From Rhodospirillales bacterium (lineage in GTDB: Bacteria > Pseudomonadota > Alphaproteobacteria > UBA828), in assembly GCA_028818855.1 (NCBI GenBank), contig JAPPMY010000129.1, positions 1 to 38,771 on the forward strand: DNA of 38,771 nucleotides, given 5' to 3'. The translations under genes were made by a program, and so were the position numbers. Of this stretch, positions 6,535 through 13,940 are shown piece after piece. The notes beneath the pieces were generated by a model, which was given only the letters and a program-made list of their open reading frames with translations, did no database searches and was not told the origin of the DNA. Within the stretch, counting starts at the first letter, position 1. Each line of letters opens with the position of its first letter.

Positions 6535-8562
6535 ATGGCGACCTATCCACGGCTTTTCTCGGAATGGAAGATTCGCAACACCACGATCAAGAACCGCGTG
6601 GTGTTCCCGCCAACCTGCCCGAGCTGGGTCTCCGACCCGTGGAACGGGCTCTTCATCGACATGGCGACCCACTACTACCGGGAGCGTGCAGAGGGCGGCG
6701 TGGGCCTCATCATCATCGGCGGGACTCACGTCCACCGGAGCTCGCTCATGGCGCCGCTGCTCATGCCGCAGCTCTTCGACGACCGGCAGATCGAGCCGCT
6801 GTCGAAGATCGCGGACGCGGTTCATGCCGAGGGCTGCAAGCTCGCGATCCAGCTCTGGCACTCGGGCGTGCGAGGCTTCCCCACCTTCAAGCAGGAGGCC
6901 ACCTACGACCCGGACGAGACCTGGTACTCGGTCTCGCCGAGCCAGGTGCCGCTCGGCGAGTTCCCCGGCGCATCGACGCCCAAAGAGCTTGACGAGGACG
7001 AGATCGAGGAGCTTCTGGAGGCCTTCGGCAGCGCCGCGGTGCGCGCCTTCGCGGCGGGGCTCGACGGGGTGGAGCTTCACCTCAGCCACGGCTACCTGCC
7101 CTGGCAGTTCATCTCGCCGCTCTACAACAAGCGCACCGACCGCTGGGGCGGCTCGCTGGACAACCGCCTGCGCTTCCCCCTCGAGGCACTGAAGCGGATG
7201 CGCGCCGCCGCCGGCGACGACAGGTTCGTCGGCTACCGCATCAACTCGACCTCGTTCTGGCCGGGCGATCTCGAAATCGACGAGGTGCGCGACATCGTCG
7301 TCGAGATCGAGAAGCGGTCCGATATCGACTACGTCAACGTCTCGGCCGGCGTGCACCACGCCTTCATCCACACGCCGATGGAGTTCGAGGCAGGCTGGGA
7401 GCGCGGCTACGCCCGCAAGATCCGCGAGGTCTCGTCCAAGCCCGTGCTGCTGGTGGGCCGCATCACGACGCCGGACGTGGCCGAGCAGCTCCTGGAAGCG
7501 GGCGACGGCGACGCGATCTGCCTCGCGCGCCAGCTCTTCACCGACCCCCACTGGGCCAAGAAGGCCGCGGAGGGCAACGCCGACGACATCCGCTCGTGCG
7601 TCGCCGCCAACTTCTGCTGGAAGAGCGTGAGCCGGGGCGGCCGGGTGCAGTGCATCTACAACCCCACCATCGGCCGGGAGGGCAAGTGGGGCGAGGGCAC
7701 GCTGGTCAAAGTGGCGGAGCCCAAGTCCGTGCTCGTCATCGGCGGCGGCCCGGCCGGGCTCGAATACGCCCGCGTCGCCGCTGCCCGCGGCCACAACGTC
7801 ACGATTTACGAGGCCGAGGGCGAGACCGGCGGCCACGTGCGGGTGCAGTCGCTGCTGCCGACCCGGGCCGAGTACGGCGAGATCGGCCGCTGGCTCGCAG
7901 CCCAGGCCGAGAAGAACGGCAGCCGCATCGTCACCGGCGCGCCGGTGACGGAGGACGACCTCGACCAGGCGCTGGAGGCGGTGAAGCCCGATCACGTGGT
8001 GGTGGCGACGGGCTCCGCCGTCGCGGTCGACGGCTTCCAGGGCTGGACCGGCGATCCGCTGCCCGGCTGGGAGTCCGGCAACTGCGTCGGCTGGGACACG
8101 GTGGCGCAAGGCCAGGCCCGGCCGCGCGGCAAGGTGATGGTGCTGGACGACCTCTGCGACGTGGTGGGGCCGCTCACCGCCGTCGCCTGCAAGGAGGGCG
8201 GCGCGGACGACGTGACACTGGTCACCCGCTGGCCCATGGTCGGCATGGAGACCATCCTCGACGTCTACCTCGACTGGATCCTGCCCAAGCTCTACCAGAC
8301 GGGCGTGACGGTCTGCGTCGATCACTTCGTCCGCCGCATCGAGGGCGGCTCGGTGACCCTCTACAACGTCCACCACGAGGAAGCCGAGCGGCAGATCGAG
8401 GCGGACTGGATCGTCATGGCCACCGGCCGGCGCTCCGTCAATTCGCTCCACGGCGCCGTTGCGGCGCGCGGCGTCTCGGTCGAGACCATCGGCGACGCCA
8501 CCGCGCCCCGCTCGGCCTACGAGGCCGTCTACGAAGGCCACCGCCAGGCCCGCAAGCTCTGA
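6535..8562 (+). CDS. NADH:flavin oxidoreductase / 2,4-dienoyl-CoA reductase-like flavoprotein (OYE + FAD/NAD domains)
   Basis: This 675-residue enzyme joins an N-terminal FMN TIM barrel of the Old Yellow Enzyme family (about residues 1-370) to an FAD/NAD(P) module, the layout of FadH and trimethylamine dehydrogenase. HLSHGYLPWQFISP and NKRTDRWGGSLDNR mark the barrel. VLVIGGGPAGLEYA starts the FAD fold at about residue 401. Between them lies the Fe-S loop CVAANFC followed by 11 residues and a fourth-position Cys before IYNP. The family normally has CxxCxxC here, so the second ligand is Ala in this protein. The chosen ATG is preceded by GGGGGGAG; the open frame continues upstream without a better start. 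It is probably an NAD(P)H-linked reductase or demethylase of an unknown substrate. A DUF1330 gene follows 55 bases later. Confidence 0.88.
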   Translation: MATYPRLFSEWKIRNTTIKNRVVFPPTCPSWVSDPWNGLFIDMATHYYRERAEGGVGLIIIGGTHVHRSSLMAPLLMPQLFDDRQIEPLSKIADAVHAEGCKLAIQLWHSGVRGFPTFKQEATYDPDETWYSVSPSQVPLGEFPGASTPKELDEDEIEELLEAFGSAAVRAFAAGLDGVELHLSHGYLPWQFISPLYNKRTDRWGGSLDNRLRFPLEALKRMRAAAGDDRFVGYRINSTSFWPGDLEIDEVRDIVVEIEKRSDIDYVNVSAGVHHAFIHTPMEFEAGWERGYARKIREVSSKPVLLVGRITTPDVAEQLLEAGDGDAICLARQLFTDPHWAKKAAEGNADDIRSCVAANFCWKSVSRGGRVQCIYNPTIGREGKWGEGTLVKVAEPKSVLVIGGGPAGLEYARVAAARGHNVTIYEAEGETGGHVRVQSLLPTRAEYGEIGRWLAAQAEKNGSRIVTGAPVTEDDLDQALEAVKPDHVVVATGSAVAVDGFQGWTGDPLPGWESGNCVGWDTVAQGQARPRGKVMVLDDLCDVVGPLTAVACKEGGADDVTLVTRWPMVGMETILDVYLDWILPKLYQTGVTVCVDHFVRRIEGGSVTLYNVHHEEAERQIEADWIVMATGRRSVNSLHGAVAARGVSVETIGDATAPRSAYEAVYEGHRQARKL

Positions 8563-8617
8563 CCCGCCGCGTGCTTGACGTACCGGACACACCCCCCGTC
8601 AATCAGGGAGAACCGCC

Positions 8618-8911
8618 ATGCCCGCCGCCTATCTCATCTCGACCTCGGAAGTGACCGACCCGGAACTGATGCAGGAGTACGTGGAGAAGGCGGGCCCGAC
8701 GAGCGGCCCCTACGACGCAGAGCTGCTCGCCGCCACCACGGAGGTCGCGCACATGGACGGCACCTGGAAGCCGTCGCGCGTGGTGGTCTTCCGCTTCCCG
8801 AGCATGGAAAAGGCCAAGGCCTGGTACAACTCGCCCGAGTATCAGGCGATCGTCGACATGCGGCTCAAAGCCGCCGAGAGCAGCCTGATCTTCGTCGAGG
8901 GCGCTGACTGA
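8618..8911 (+). CDS. DUF1330 domain protein
   Basis: This 97-residue protein has the DUF1330 fold, a dimeric ferredoxin-like alpha-beta barrel. It begins AAYLISTSEVTDPELMQEYVEK, has the central RVVVFRFPSMEKAKAWYNSPEY motif that defines the family, and ends with LIFVEG. No enzymatic activity is established for the family. GGGAG lies before the ATG. It follows the OYE-type flavoprotein by 55 bases on the same strand, so co-transcription is likely. Its role could be accessory to that enzyme, but this is only inferred from position. Confidence 0.88.
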   Translation: MPAAYLISTSEVTDPELMQEYVEKAGPTSGPYDAELLAATTEVAHMDGTWKPSRVVVFRFPSMEKAKAWYNSPEYQAIVDMRLKAAESSLIFVEGAD

Positions 8912-8924
8912 CGCCGCCGTTCGG

Positions 8925-8945
8925 CGCCCGTCCGCTCAACGGGCG
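8925..8945. terminator. Possible shared hairpin terminator between convergent genes
   Basis: CGCCCGT (8925-8931) and ACGGGCG (8939-8945) form a perfect 7-bp GC-rich stem around a 7-base loop. It sits between the DUF1330 stop at 8911 and the last codons of the converging acyltransferase gene. No T tract follows on either strand, so it could at most be a weak or factor-assisted terminator. Confidence 0.35.
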
Positions 8946-10360
8946 TCTGCGTCGGGCAAGAAGTGCCCGATGGCGTTGGCGTAGTAGCGCAGCATGTCGC
9001 GCTCGTCCTCGCTGGCGCGGTAGAGCCCGTCCGCTTCCGTCACGAAGTGGCGCAGCGTCAGCATGCGCAGGCCCACGGTGACCGCGTAGTCGCGGTCCGC
9101 GCGCGGGATGTGGACGTAGGCGCCCGCACGCTCCAGCCGGTCGATCAGCGACTGGCTGCGCCCCTTGATCTCCAGCAGGTCGAGCGCGTCGCCCCGTGCG
9201 TCGACGAACACCGTCGCCACCAGCGAGACCGGCAGCACCGGGATCGCCGCCGCGATCGCCGTCAACAGCTCGCCGCCGAGCTTCTCCACGGCCTCGTGGC
9301 GGGCGTCATCCTCCAGCGCGCGAAAGTCGATCCCGCCGGCCTTCGCGTAGTCCCGCATGGAGATCGGTGTGGCGAAGTTCACGCAGGCGTAGCCGAAGCG
9401 GTACCAGCGGCGGCGGATCATGAGGCCCACGTTGTGGGCGACGAAGCCCGCTGCGGTCGCGAGCACGCGCGCCTTGCTGCGCCGGGGCTCGCCGGGCGCC
9501 GGCGCGCGCACCAGCATGCGGTCCTCCAGCACGCGGTCGTAGTTGATCCCCACGGGCACGAAGACGAGGTCGCGCGCGCCCTCCGGATCGAAGGACGAGA
9601 CCATGTAGTTGATGAGGCCGAGCTTGGGCTTGCGCAGGCGGCCGTCGCGGCTGAGGCCGCCCTCGGGATAGACCGCCTGGACCACGCCGCCGGCCGTCGC
9701 CGCCTGCACGTAGCGGGCCAGCACCTGGCGGTAGAGGCGGCTGCCCGAGCCGCGGCGCACGAAGTAGGCGCCGAGCGAGCGCACCAGCATCCGGAGCGGC
9801 CAGACCCGCGCCCACTCGCCCACGGCGTAGCTCAGCGCCGAGCGATGCGCCGCCATGTAGGCGACGATCACGTAGTCCATGTTGCTGCGGTGGTTCATCA
9901 CGAAGACGACGCTGGCGCCGGGCTCGATGCGGGCGAGCGCCTCGTCGTCGGCATAGCCGAGGCGCACGCGGTAGAGGCTCTCCACCGCGCGCCGGGCCAC
10001 GTGATAGCCGATGCGGAAGTAGGCGTAGGCGTTGAAGGAGGGCACGATTTCGCGGGCGTAGCGCTCCACCTGGCGGCTCAGCACCTCGCGCGGGATGCCG
10101 GTGGCCTTGGCCTCGGCGTCGATCGCCTCCATCACATGCGGGTCGTAGCTGAGCTGGTCGATCAGCACCCGGCGCTTGGTCTGCAGGAAGGGCGGGATCT
10201 GTAGCTCCAGCCGCGTGTTGACCTCCTCGATCATCCGGTTGAGGCGGCGGCGCAGGAACCAGCGCGCGCTCGGCATCAGGATCCGGTCGAGCGCGGCCCA
10301 GAGCGCGAGCGCGCCCACCACCGCGAGGATCCAGAGCGGCAGCGCGAGCGAGCCGGTCAT
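8936..10360 (-). CDS. PlsB-like 1-acyl-glycerol-phosphate / glycerol-3-phosphate acyltransferase family protein
   Basis: This 474-residue membrane-associated enzyme carries the PlsC/PlsB acyltransferase signature. NHRSNMD at residues 156-162 supplies the catalytic H-x4-D pair, and YPEGGLSRDG at 231-240 is the phosphate-binding block seen in PlsB (PEGG-R-S-R). A hydrophobic helix (about residues 5-23) anchors it in the inner membrane. It would transfer a fatty acyl group to glycerol-3-phosphate or a related acceptor in phospholipid synthesis. It is much shorter than E. coli PlsB (about 800 residues), so it represents the short form found in several Gram-negative groups; the exact acceptor is uncertain. 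The ATG chosen has GAGG upstream and starts right before the membrane helix; longer versions would add only low-complexity residues. It is divergent from pcm. Confidence 0.85.
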   Translation of the reverse strand: MTGSLALPLWILAVVGALALWAALDRILMPSARWFLRRRLNRMIEEVNTRLELQIPPFLQTKRRVLIDQLSYDPHVMEAIDAEAKATGIPREVLSRQVERYAREIVPSFNAYAYFRIGYHVARRAVESLYRVRLGYADDEALARIEPGASVVFVMNHRSNMDYVIVAYMAAHRSALSYAVGEWARVWPLRMLVRSLGAYFVRRGSGSRLYRQVLARYVQAATAGGVVQAVYPEGGLSRDGRLRKPKLGLINYMVSSFDPEGARDLVFVPVGINYDRVLEDRMLVRAPAPGEPRRSKARVLATAAGFVAHNVGLMIRRRWYRFGYACVNFATPISMRDYAKAGGIDFRALEDDARHEAVEKLGGELLTAIAAAIPVLPVSLVATVFVDARGDALDLLEIKGRSQSLIDRLERAGAYVHIPRADRDYAVTVGLRMLTLRHFVTEADGLYRASEDERDMLRYYANAIGHFLPDADAR

Positions 10361-10592
10361 GCGGTCGCCTCGCATCGCGCCGGGCGGGGCTCGCCCGGGG
10401 CCGGCGGCTTCCCCGCGCAAGCGCGGTCGCGGCAGAGGGTCATAACCGGCATCGCTCCGACAGAACTCGCGGCAGTCGCGCAGATGCGCTAGTTATAGCA
10501 GCATTGGGGGCGACGCTGGGTGGCGCCCCACCGGAGCGGCGAGCGGGCGCGGTGCCTGCCGGCAAGCGCACGCAGAGGCGCGGTGACGGGCC

Positions 10593-11297
10593 ATGAAGGC
10601 GGCGAACTCCAACGAAGACCAATTCGCGATCCTGCGCCGGACCATGGTCGAGCAGGTGGCGCTCCACGCCGACCACGTGAGCGGCAAGACCGGCCGCGCG
10701 CCGATCGCGGACCCTGTCATGGAGGCGATCGGCCGGGTCCCGCGCCATGCCTTCGTGCCGGTCGAGATGGCGCTCTACGCCTACCTCGATTCTCCGCTCC
10801 CCATCGGCTGCGGCAAGACCATCTCGCAGCCCTTCATCGTCGCGCTCATGACCGACCTGCTGGAGATCGGCGCAGGCCACAAGGTGCTCGAGATCGGCAC
10901 CGGGCTCGGCTACCAGGCGGCGTTGCTGGCGGAGCTTGCGGCCGAGGTCTACACGGTCGAGCTGATCGAGGAGCTGGCGCAGAGCGGCCGCCGCCGCCTC
11001 GGCGAGCAGGGCTACGGCAACGTGCAGTTCCGCATCGGCGACGGCAGCCTGGGCTGGCCCGACCATGCGCCCTTCGACCGCATCATTGCGACCGCCGCGC
11101 CCGACCTGATCCCGCCGTCGCTGCTGCAGCAGCTCAAGCCTGGCGGGCGCATGGTGATCCCGGCCGGCCTCGAGGACGACCAGCGCCTGCTGCTCGTCAC
11201 CAAGGACGGGAACGGGCGGATCGAGACCGAGGAAATCCTGCCGGTCCGCTTCTCCCAACTGATGAACGCCGCCGACGAAGCCGGCGCCGACGACTGA
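10593..11297 (+). CDS. pcm: Protein-L-isoaspartate O-methyltransferase, copy 1
   Basis: This 234-residue cytoplasmic enzyme uses S-adenosylmethionine to methylate isoaspartyl residues and so starts repair of damaged proteins. PLPIGCGKTISQPFIVALM (about residues 69-87) is the Pcm signature. VLEIGTGLGYQAA (98-110) is SAM-binding motif I, FDRIIATAA is motif II and LKPGGRMVIP is motif III. The length is slightly above the common 205-225 because of short tails. No strong Shine-Dalgarno precedes the ATG; GGTGACGG is the nearest purine run. In the 232-base divergent region before it, GGGGCG (10507-10512) can pair with CGCCCC (10524-10529). In many proteobacteria pcm lies beside surE, which is not seen here. 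A second family member lies at 17807-18490. Confidence 0.93.
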   Translation: MKAANSNEDQFAILRRTMVEQVALHADHVSGKTGRAPIADPVMEAIGRVPRHAFVPVEMALYAYLDSPLPIGCGKTISQPFIVALMTDLLEIGAGHKVLEIGTGLGYQAALLAELAAEVYTVELIEELAQSGRRRLGEQGYGNVQFRIGDGSLGWPDHAPFDRIIATAAPDLIPPSLLQQLKPGGRMVIPAGLEDDQRLLLVTKDGNGRIETEEILPVRFSQLMNAADEAGADD

Positions 11298-11324
11298 GCG
11301 ATCCCGCCGTCACGAATCGCCTCC

Positions 11325-11369
11325 TTGATTGCCTGCGAAAAATACGTATATAATATACGTACGTATAAT
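11325..11369 (+). promoter_or_regulatory. AT-rich promoter/operator of the toxin-antitoxin pair
   Basis: TTGATT (11325-11330) and TATAAT (11349-11354) are 18 bases apart and form a good housekeeping promoter. A second TATAAT is at 11364-11369. TACGTATA (11343-11350) and TATACGTA (11354-11361) make a perfect 8-bp inverted repeat around the first -10 box, and TACGTATA occurs again at 11360-11367. Binding of the antitoxin or toxin-antitoxin complex at this palindrome would cover the -10 box, which is the usual autoregulation of such operons. The site stands out sharply from its GC-rich surroundings. Confidence 0.65.
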
Positions 11370-11385
11370 TTTCCGAGCGAAAACA

Positions 11386-11628
11386 ATGGGCAAGACGATC
11401 GCGGCATCCGCGTTTCAGGCGCAATGTCTCCGTATAATCAATGAGTTGCGCGAGGGCGGCGAGCCGGTGACGATCACGAATCGCGGCAGGCCCGTCGCGG
11501 TGCTCTCGCCCGTGCAGCCTGAGCCTGAGATCCGGTCGATCATCGGCGCCATGAAGGGAACGGTGCTCGCCTACGACAATCCCTTCGCGCCTGCCGTGGA
11601 GTCCTCCGCCTGGGACGCCACGCGTTGA
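11386..11628 (+). CDS. Phd/YefM-family antitoxin
   Basis: This 80-residue protein has the Phd/YefM antitoxin layout. The N-terminal DNA-binding half reads KTIAASAFQAQCLRIINELREGGEPVTITNRGRPVAVLSP, in which the ITxxGRPVAVL strand is diagnostic. A short acidic, flexible C-terminal tail would wrap the toxin. It should neutralise the following PIN toxin and repress their shared promoter. I start at the ATG at 11386; the frame stays open upstream through the promoter palindrome, which would give an implausible Tyr/Ile-rich N-terminus. The stop overlaps the TTG of the toxin gene, so translation is coupled. Confidence 0.88.
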   Translation: MGKTIAASAFQAQCLRIINELREGGEPVTITNRGRPVAVLSPVQPEPEIRSIIGAMKGTVLAYDNPFAPAVESSAWDATR

Positions 11629-12038
11629 TCGTGCTCGACACGCACGTGCTGGTCTGGGCCGTGGAGGGCGACCGCCGGCTCGGCACCAACGCCCGCGCCG
11701 CGATCGAGGCGGCGGAACGCGCCGAGGCCGTCGGCATCTCCGCCGTTACGCCCTGGGAAATCGCCCTGCTGGCCGAGCGCAACCGCCTCCGCCTCGTGCA
11801 GGAGGTGGGCACGTGGATCGAGGCGGTCCTCGCCCTGCCCGGCATGAGGCTGATGCCGATCGAGCCCGCCGTCGCGCTCGACAGCGTCAGGCTGCCGGGC
11901 CCCTTCCATGCCGATCCCGCCGATCGCTTGATTATCGCGACCGCCCGCCACAGCGGGGCACGGCTGGTCACCGCCGACGGCACCATCCTCTCCTACGCCA
12001 AACGCGGCCACGTTGACACGATCGACGCGAGGCTATAA
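11625..12038 (+). CDS. VapC-like PIN-domain toxin ribonuclease
   Basis: This 137-residue PIN-domain protein is predicted to be a Mg-dependent endoribonuclease toxin. The acidic active-site residues are visible: Asp5 in VLDTHVLVW, Glu near residue 45 in VTPWEIALL, Asp in HADPADRLIIATA and Asp in LVTADGTIL. The TTG start overlaps the antitoxin stop in TTGA, a four-base overlap typical of these operons. Its partner is a Phd/YefM-type antitoxin rather than VapB, a common mix. Targets of such toxins are usually tRNA or rRNA, but the specific target cannot be told. The glutathione S-transferase gene starts 41 bases downstream and may be read from the same transcript. Confidence 0.88.
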   Translation: MIVLDTHVLVWAVEGDRRLGTNARAAIEAAERAEAVGISAVTPWEIALLAERNRLRLVQEVGTWIEAVLALPGMRLMPIEPAVALDSVRLPGPFHADPADRLIIATARHSGARLVTADGTILSYAKRGHVDTIDARL

Positions 12039-12079
12039 CTCCTGCCGCCCCGCAACACGGCGCGCAGGACCCCGAACCC

Positions 12080-12739
12080 ATGAGCGACCTCACTCTTGTC
12101 ATCGGCAACAAGAACTATTCCACTTGGTCGCTCAGGCCCTGGCTCGCGCTGCGCCATGCCGGGATTCCGTTCGACGAGCGGCTGCTGCTGCTCTTCGACG
12201 AGAACTGGAAGGAGGCCATCGCCGCCGTCTCGCCGTCAGGCCGCGTGCCCGTGCTGCTGCACGGCGAGCGCACGGTGTGGGAGACCCTCGCGATCATCGA
12301 GTACGCGAACGAGCTGTTCCCTGACGCTGGGCTCTGGCCCGAGGACCGCGACGCCCGCGCCACGGCCCGCGCGGTCGCGAACGAGATGCACGCGGGCTTC
12401 ACCGCGCTCCGCAACCACATGCCGATGAACCTGCGGCGCACCGACCTCAAGGGGCGGGGCCGGGGGCCGGGCGTCGAGGGCGACATCGCCCGTATCTGCG
12501 CGATCTGGCGCGACTGCCGCGGCCGCTTCGGCGCCGGCGGCGACTTCCTGTTCGGCCCCTTCTGCGCGGCCGATGCCATGTACGCGCCGGTGGTGACGCG
12601 GTTCGACACATACGGGGTCGAACTCGACGAGACCTGCGCCGCCTACAGCCGCGCCGTGCTGACCCTGCCGGCCTTCGTCGAATGGCGCGAGGCTGCGCTC
12701 CAGGAACCCTGGATCGTGCCCGAAGACGAGATCGACTGA
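12080..12739 (+). CDS. Glutathione S-transferase family protein
   Basis: This 219-residue cytosolic protein has an N-terminal thioredoxin-fold domain (residues 1 to about 80) and a C-terminal helical domain. NKNYSTWSLRPWLALRHAGIPFDE is typical of proteobacterial GSTs with a Ser/Thr near the glutathione thiol. GRVPVLL contains the cis-Pro after Val, and VWETLAIIEYANE corresponds to the E-S/T glutathione-binding helix. It should conjugate or reduce electrophiles with glutathione; the substrate is unknown. AGGA lies about ten bases before the ATG. It converges on the enamidase-like gene with 13 bases between stops, which include the palindrome GGGCCGGCCC. Confidence 0.9.
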   Translation: MSDLTLVIGNKNYSTWSLRPWLALRHAGIPFDERLLLLFDENWKEAIAAVSPSGRVPVLLHGERTVWETLAIIEYANELFPDAGLWPEDRDARATARAVANEMHAGFTALRNHMPMNLRRTDLKGRGRGPGVEGDIARICAIWRDCRGRFGAGGDFLFGPFCAADAMYAPVVTRFDTYGVELDETCAAYSRAVLTLPAFVEWREAALQEPWIVPEDEID

Positions 12740-12752
12740 GGGCCGGCCCGCT

Positions 12753-13940
12753 CTACGACAAGTCGAAGGCCGGCACCTCGCAGCGGGTGACGGCCACCTT
12801 GCGCGTGGTCGGCGGGGTGTTGCGGCTGCGGCCGACGAAGCGGGGAATGCCGTCGGTGATGACGGCACCGACGGCGACCGGATCGCCGTTGCTCATGGTG
12901 GAAAGCGCATCCGGCCGGGTGGCGCCGAGCGGGGCGTCGACGATGACCACGTCCGCGTCCCGCCCCGCCCGCAGAAAACCGCTGTTCAGCCCGTAGATCT
13001 CGGCCACGTTGCCGGTCGCGGCCGCGATCGTCCAGGTGGGATCGAAGCCCGCGAGCGAGGCGATGTTGACCATGGTGTAGATCATGCCGAGCGGCATGAC
13101 GCCGCTGCCGGTCGGCGTGTCGGTCGCGATCAGGAAGCGGTCGAAGGCGTCGTGCTTGCGCGCCATCTCGGCGCAGAGCAGCGTGGTCCGCAGATTGCCG
13201 GCGGTGCAGACCTGCATGGCGATCCCGGTCTCCGCCGCCACCTGCTCGAAATAGCGGTCCTCGATGGCGACCGGCCCGCCGTTGATGTGGAAGGAGACGG
13301 TGGGGTCGATGGCGATCAGGTCGTCGCCGGTGATGGGGAAGGAGCCGGGGATCGAGGCGCCGCCGGTGTGCAGCGTCGTGAGCAGGCCGGCCTCCCTGGC
13401 GTGGCGTACCAGCGCCACGTACTCGCGCGCTGTCTCGACCGCGCCGAAGCCCGCCTTGGCGAGCCAAACGCCATCCCGGTGCACGTCGTCGAAGTCTGCC
13501 CGCGTCAGCCCCGGCTCCAGGATGATGGAGCCCGCGTGCACCCGCATGCCGCCCGGCCGGTAGTGCTCGAAGCACTTGAAGGCCGCGACCGCCAGCGCCT
13601 TGACCCCGGCGGGGTCCTTCGGCCGGCCCGGCACGTGGACCTCGGACGCCGAGATCGCCGTCGTCGTGCCGCCGTGGACGTAGCTCGTGAGGTAGCCCAC
13701 GGTGTTCTGGCGCGGCGTGTAGTCGCCGAAGGTGACGTGCACCTGGGAATCGATCAGCCCCGGGATCGCCGTCGCCCCGCCGGCGTCGATGACGACGTCG
13801 CAGGCGTCGATGGCGGCGGCCTCCACGTCGCCCACCGCTTCCAGAACGCCGTCGGCCGCGACGAGCGCATCGCCGCCCACGAAGGGCGCGCGCCAGTCGC
13901 CCGAGACGATGCGGCCCAGGTTGACGACCGCGACCCTCAC
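12753..13940 (-). CDS. Enamidase-like metal-dependent amidohydrolase
   Basis: This 395-residue amidohydrolase closely follows the motif order I recall for enamidase of Eubacterium barkeri nicotinate fermentation, which opens 6-oxo-tetrahydronicotinate to 2-formylglutarate and ammonia. Shared stretches are GRIVSGD (9-15), GDYTPRQ (72-78), PGRPKDPAG (104-112), HTGGASIPGS (191-200), SFHINGGP (216-223), YGLNSG (316-321) and SRNTPP near the C-terminus. His191, His218 and Asp274 are in place for metal and catalysis. The first metal-binding motif, normally H-x-H, reads Q-V-H (66-68), so one ligand is Gln. Lys162 lies where I would expect a bridging residue. The GTG start overlaps the HpaB-type stop by four bases (GTGA), indicating translational coupling. 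It probably hydrolyses a cyclic amide; the true substrate is unknown. Confidence 0.82.
   Translation of the reverse strand: MRVAVVNLGRIVSGDWRAPFVGGDALVAADGVLEAVGDVEAAAIDACDVVIDAGGATAIPGLIDSQVHVTFGDYTPRQNTVGYLTSYVHGGTTTAISASEVHVPGRPKDPAGVKALAVAAFKCFEHYRPGGMRVHAGSIILEPGLTRADFDDVHRDGVWLAKAGFGAVETAREYVALVRHAREAGLLTTLHTGGASIPGSFPITGDDLIAIDPTVSFHINGGPVAIEDRYFEQVAAETGIAMQVCTAGNLRTTLLCAEMARKHDAFDRFLIATDTPTGSGVMPLGMIYTMVNIASLAGFDPTWTIAAATGNVAEIYGLNSGFLRAGRDADVVIVDAPLGATRPDALSTMSNGDPVAVGAVITDGIPRFVGRSRNTPPTTRKVAVTRCEVPAFDLS

Noticed and set aside
6481..8592. 703-codon minus-strand open frame opposite the OYE-type gene
   Set aside because: The opposite strand encodes an evident flavoprotein over the whole length. 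The antisense translation has no recognisable motif.
10507..10529. GGGGCG/CGCCCC hairpin upstream of the first pcm as a riboswitch
   Set aside because: Six base pairs only and no conserved aptamer-like core. I see no support for calling a riboswitch.
12740..12749. GGGCCGGCCC palindrome between convergent stops as a terminator
   Set aside because: A 10-bp palindrome without loop cannot fold into a stable terminator stem and no T tract follows. It is probably chance in GC-rich DNA.
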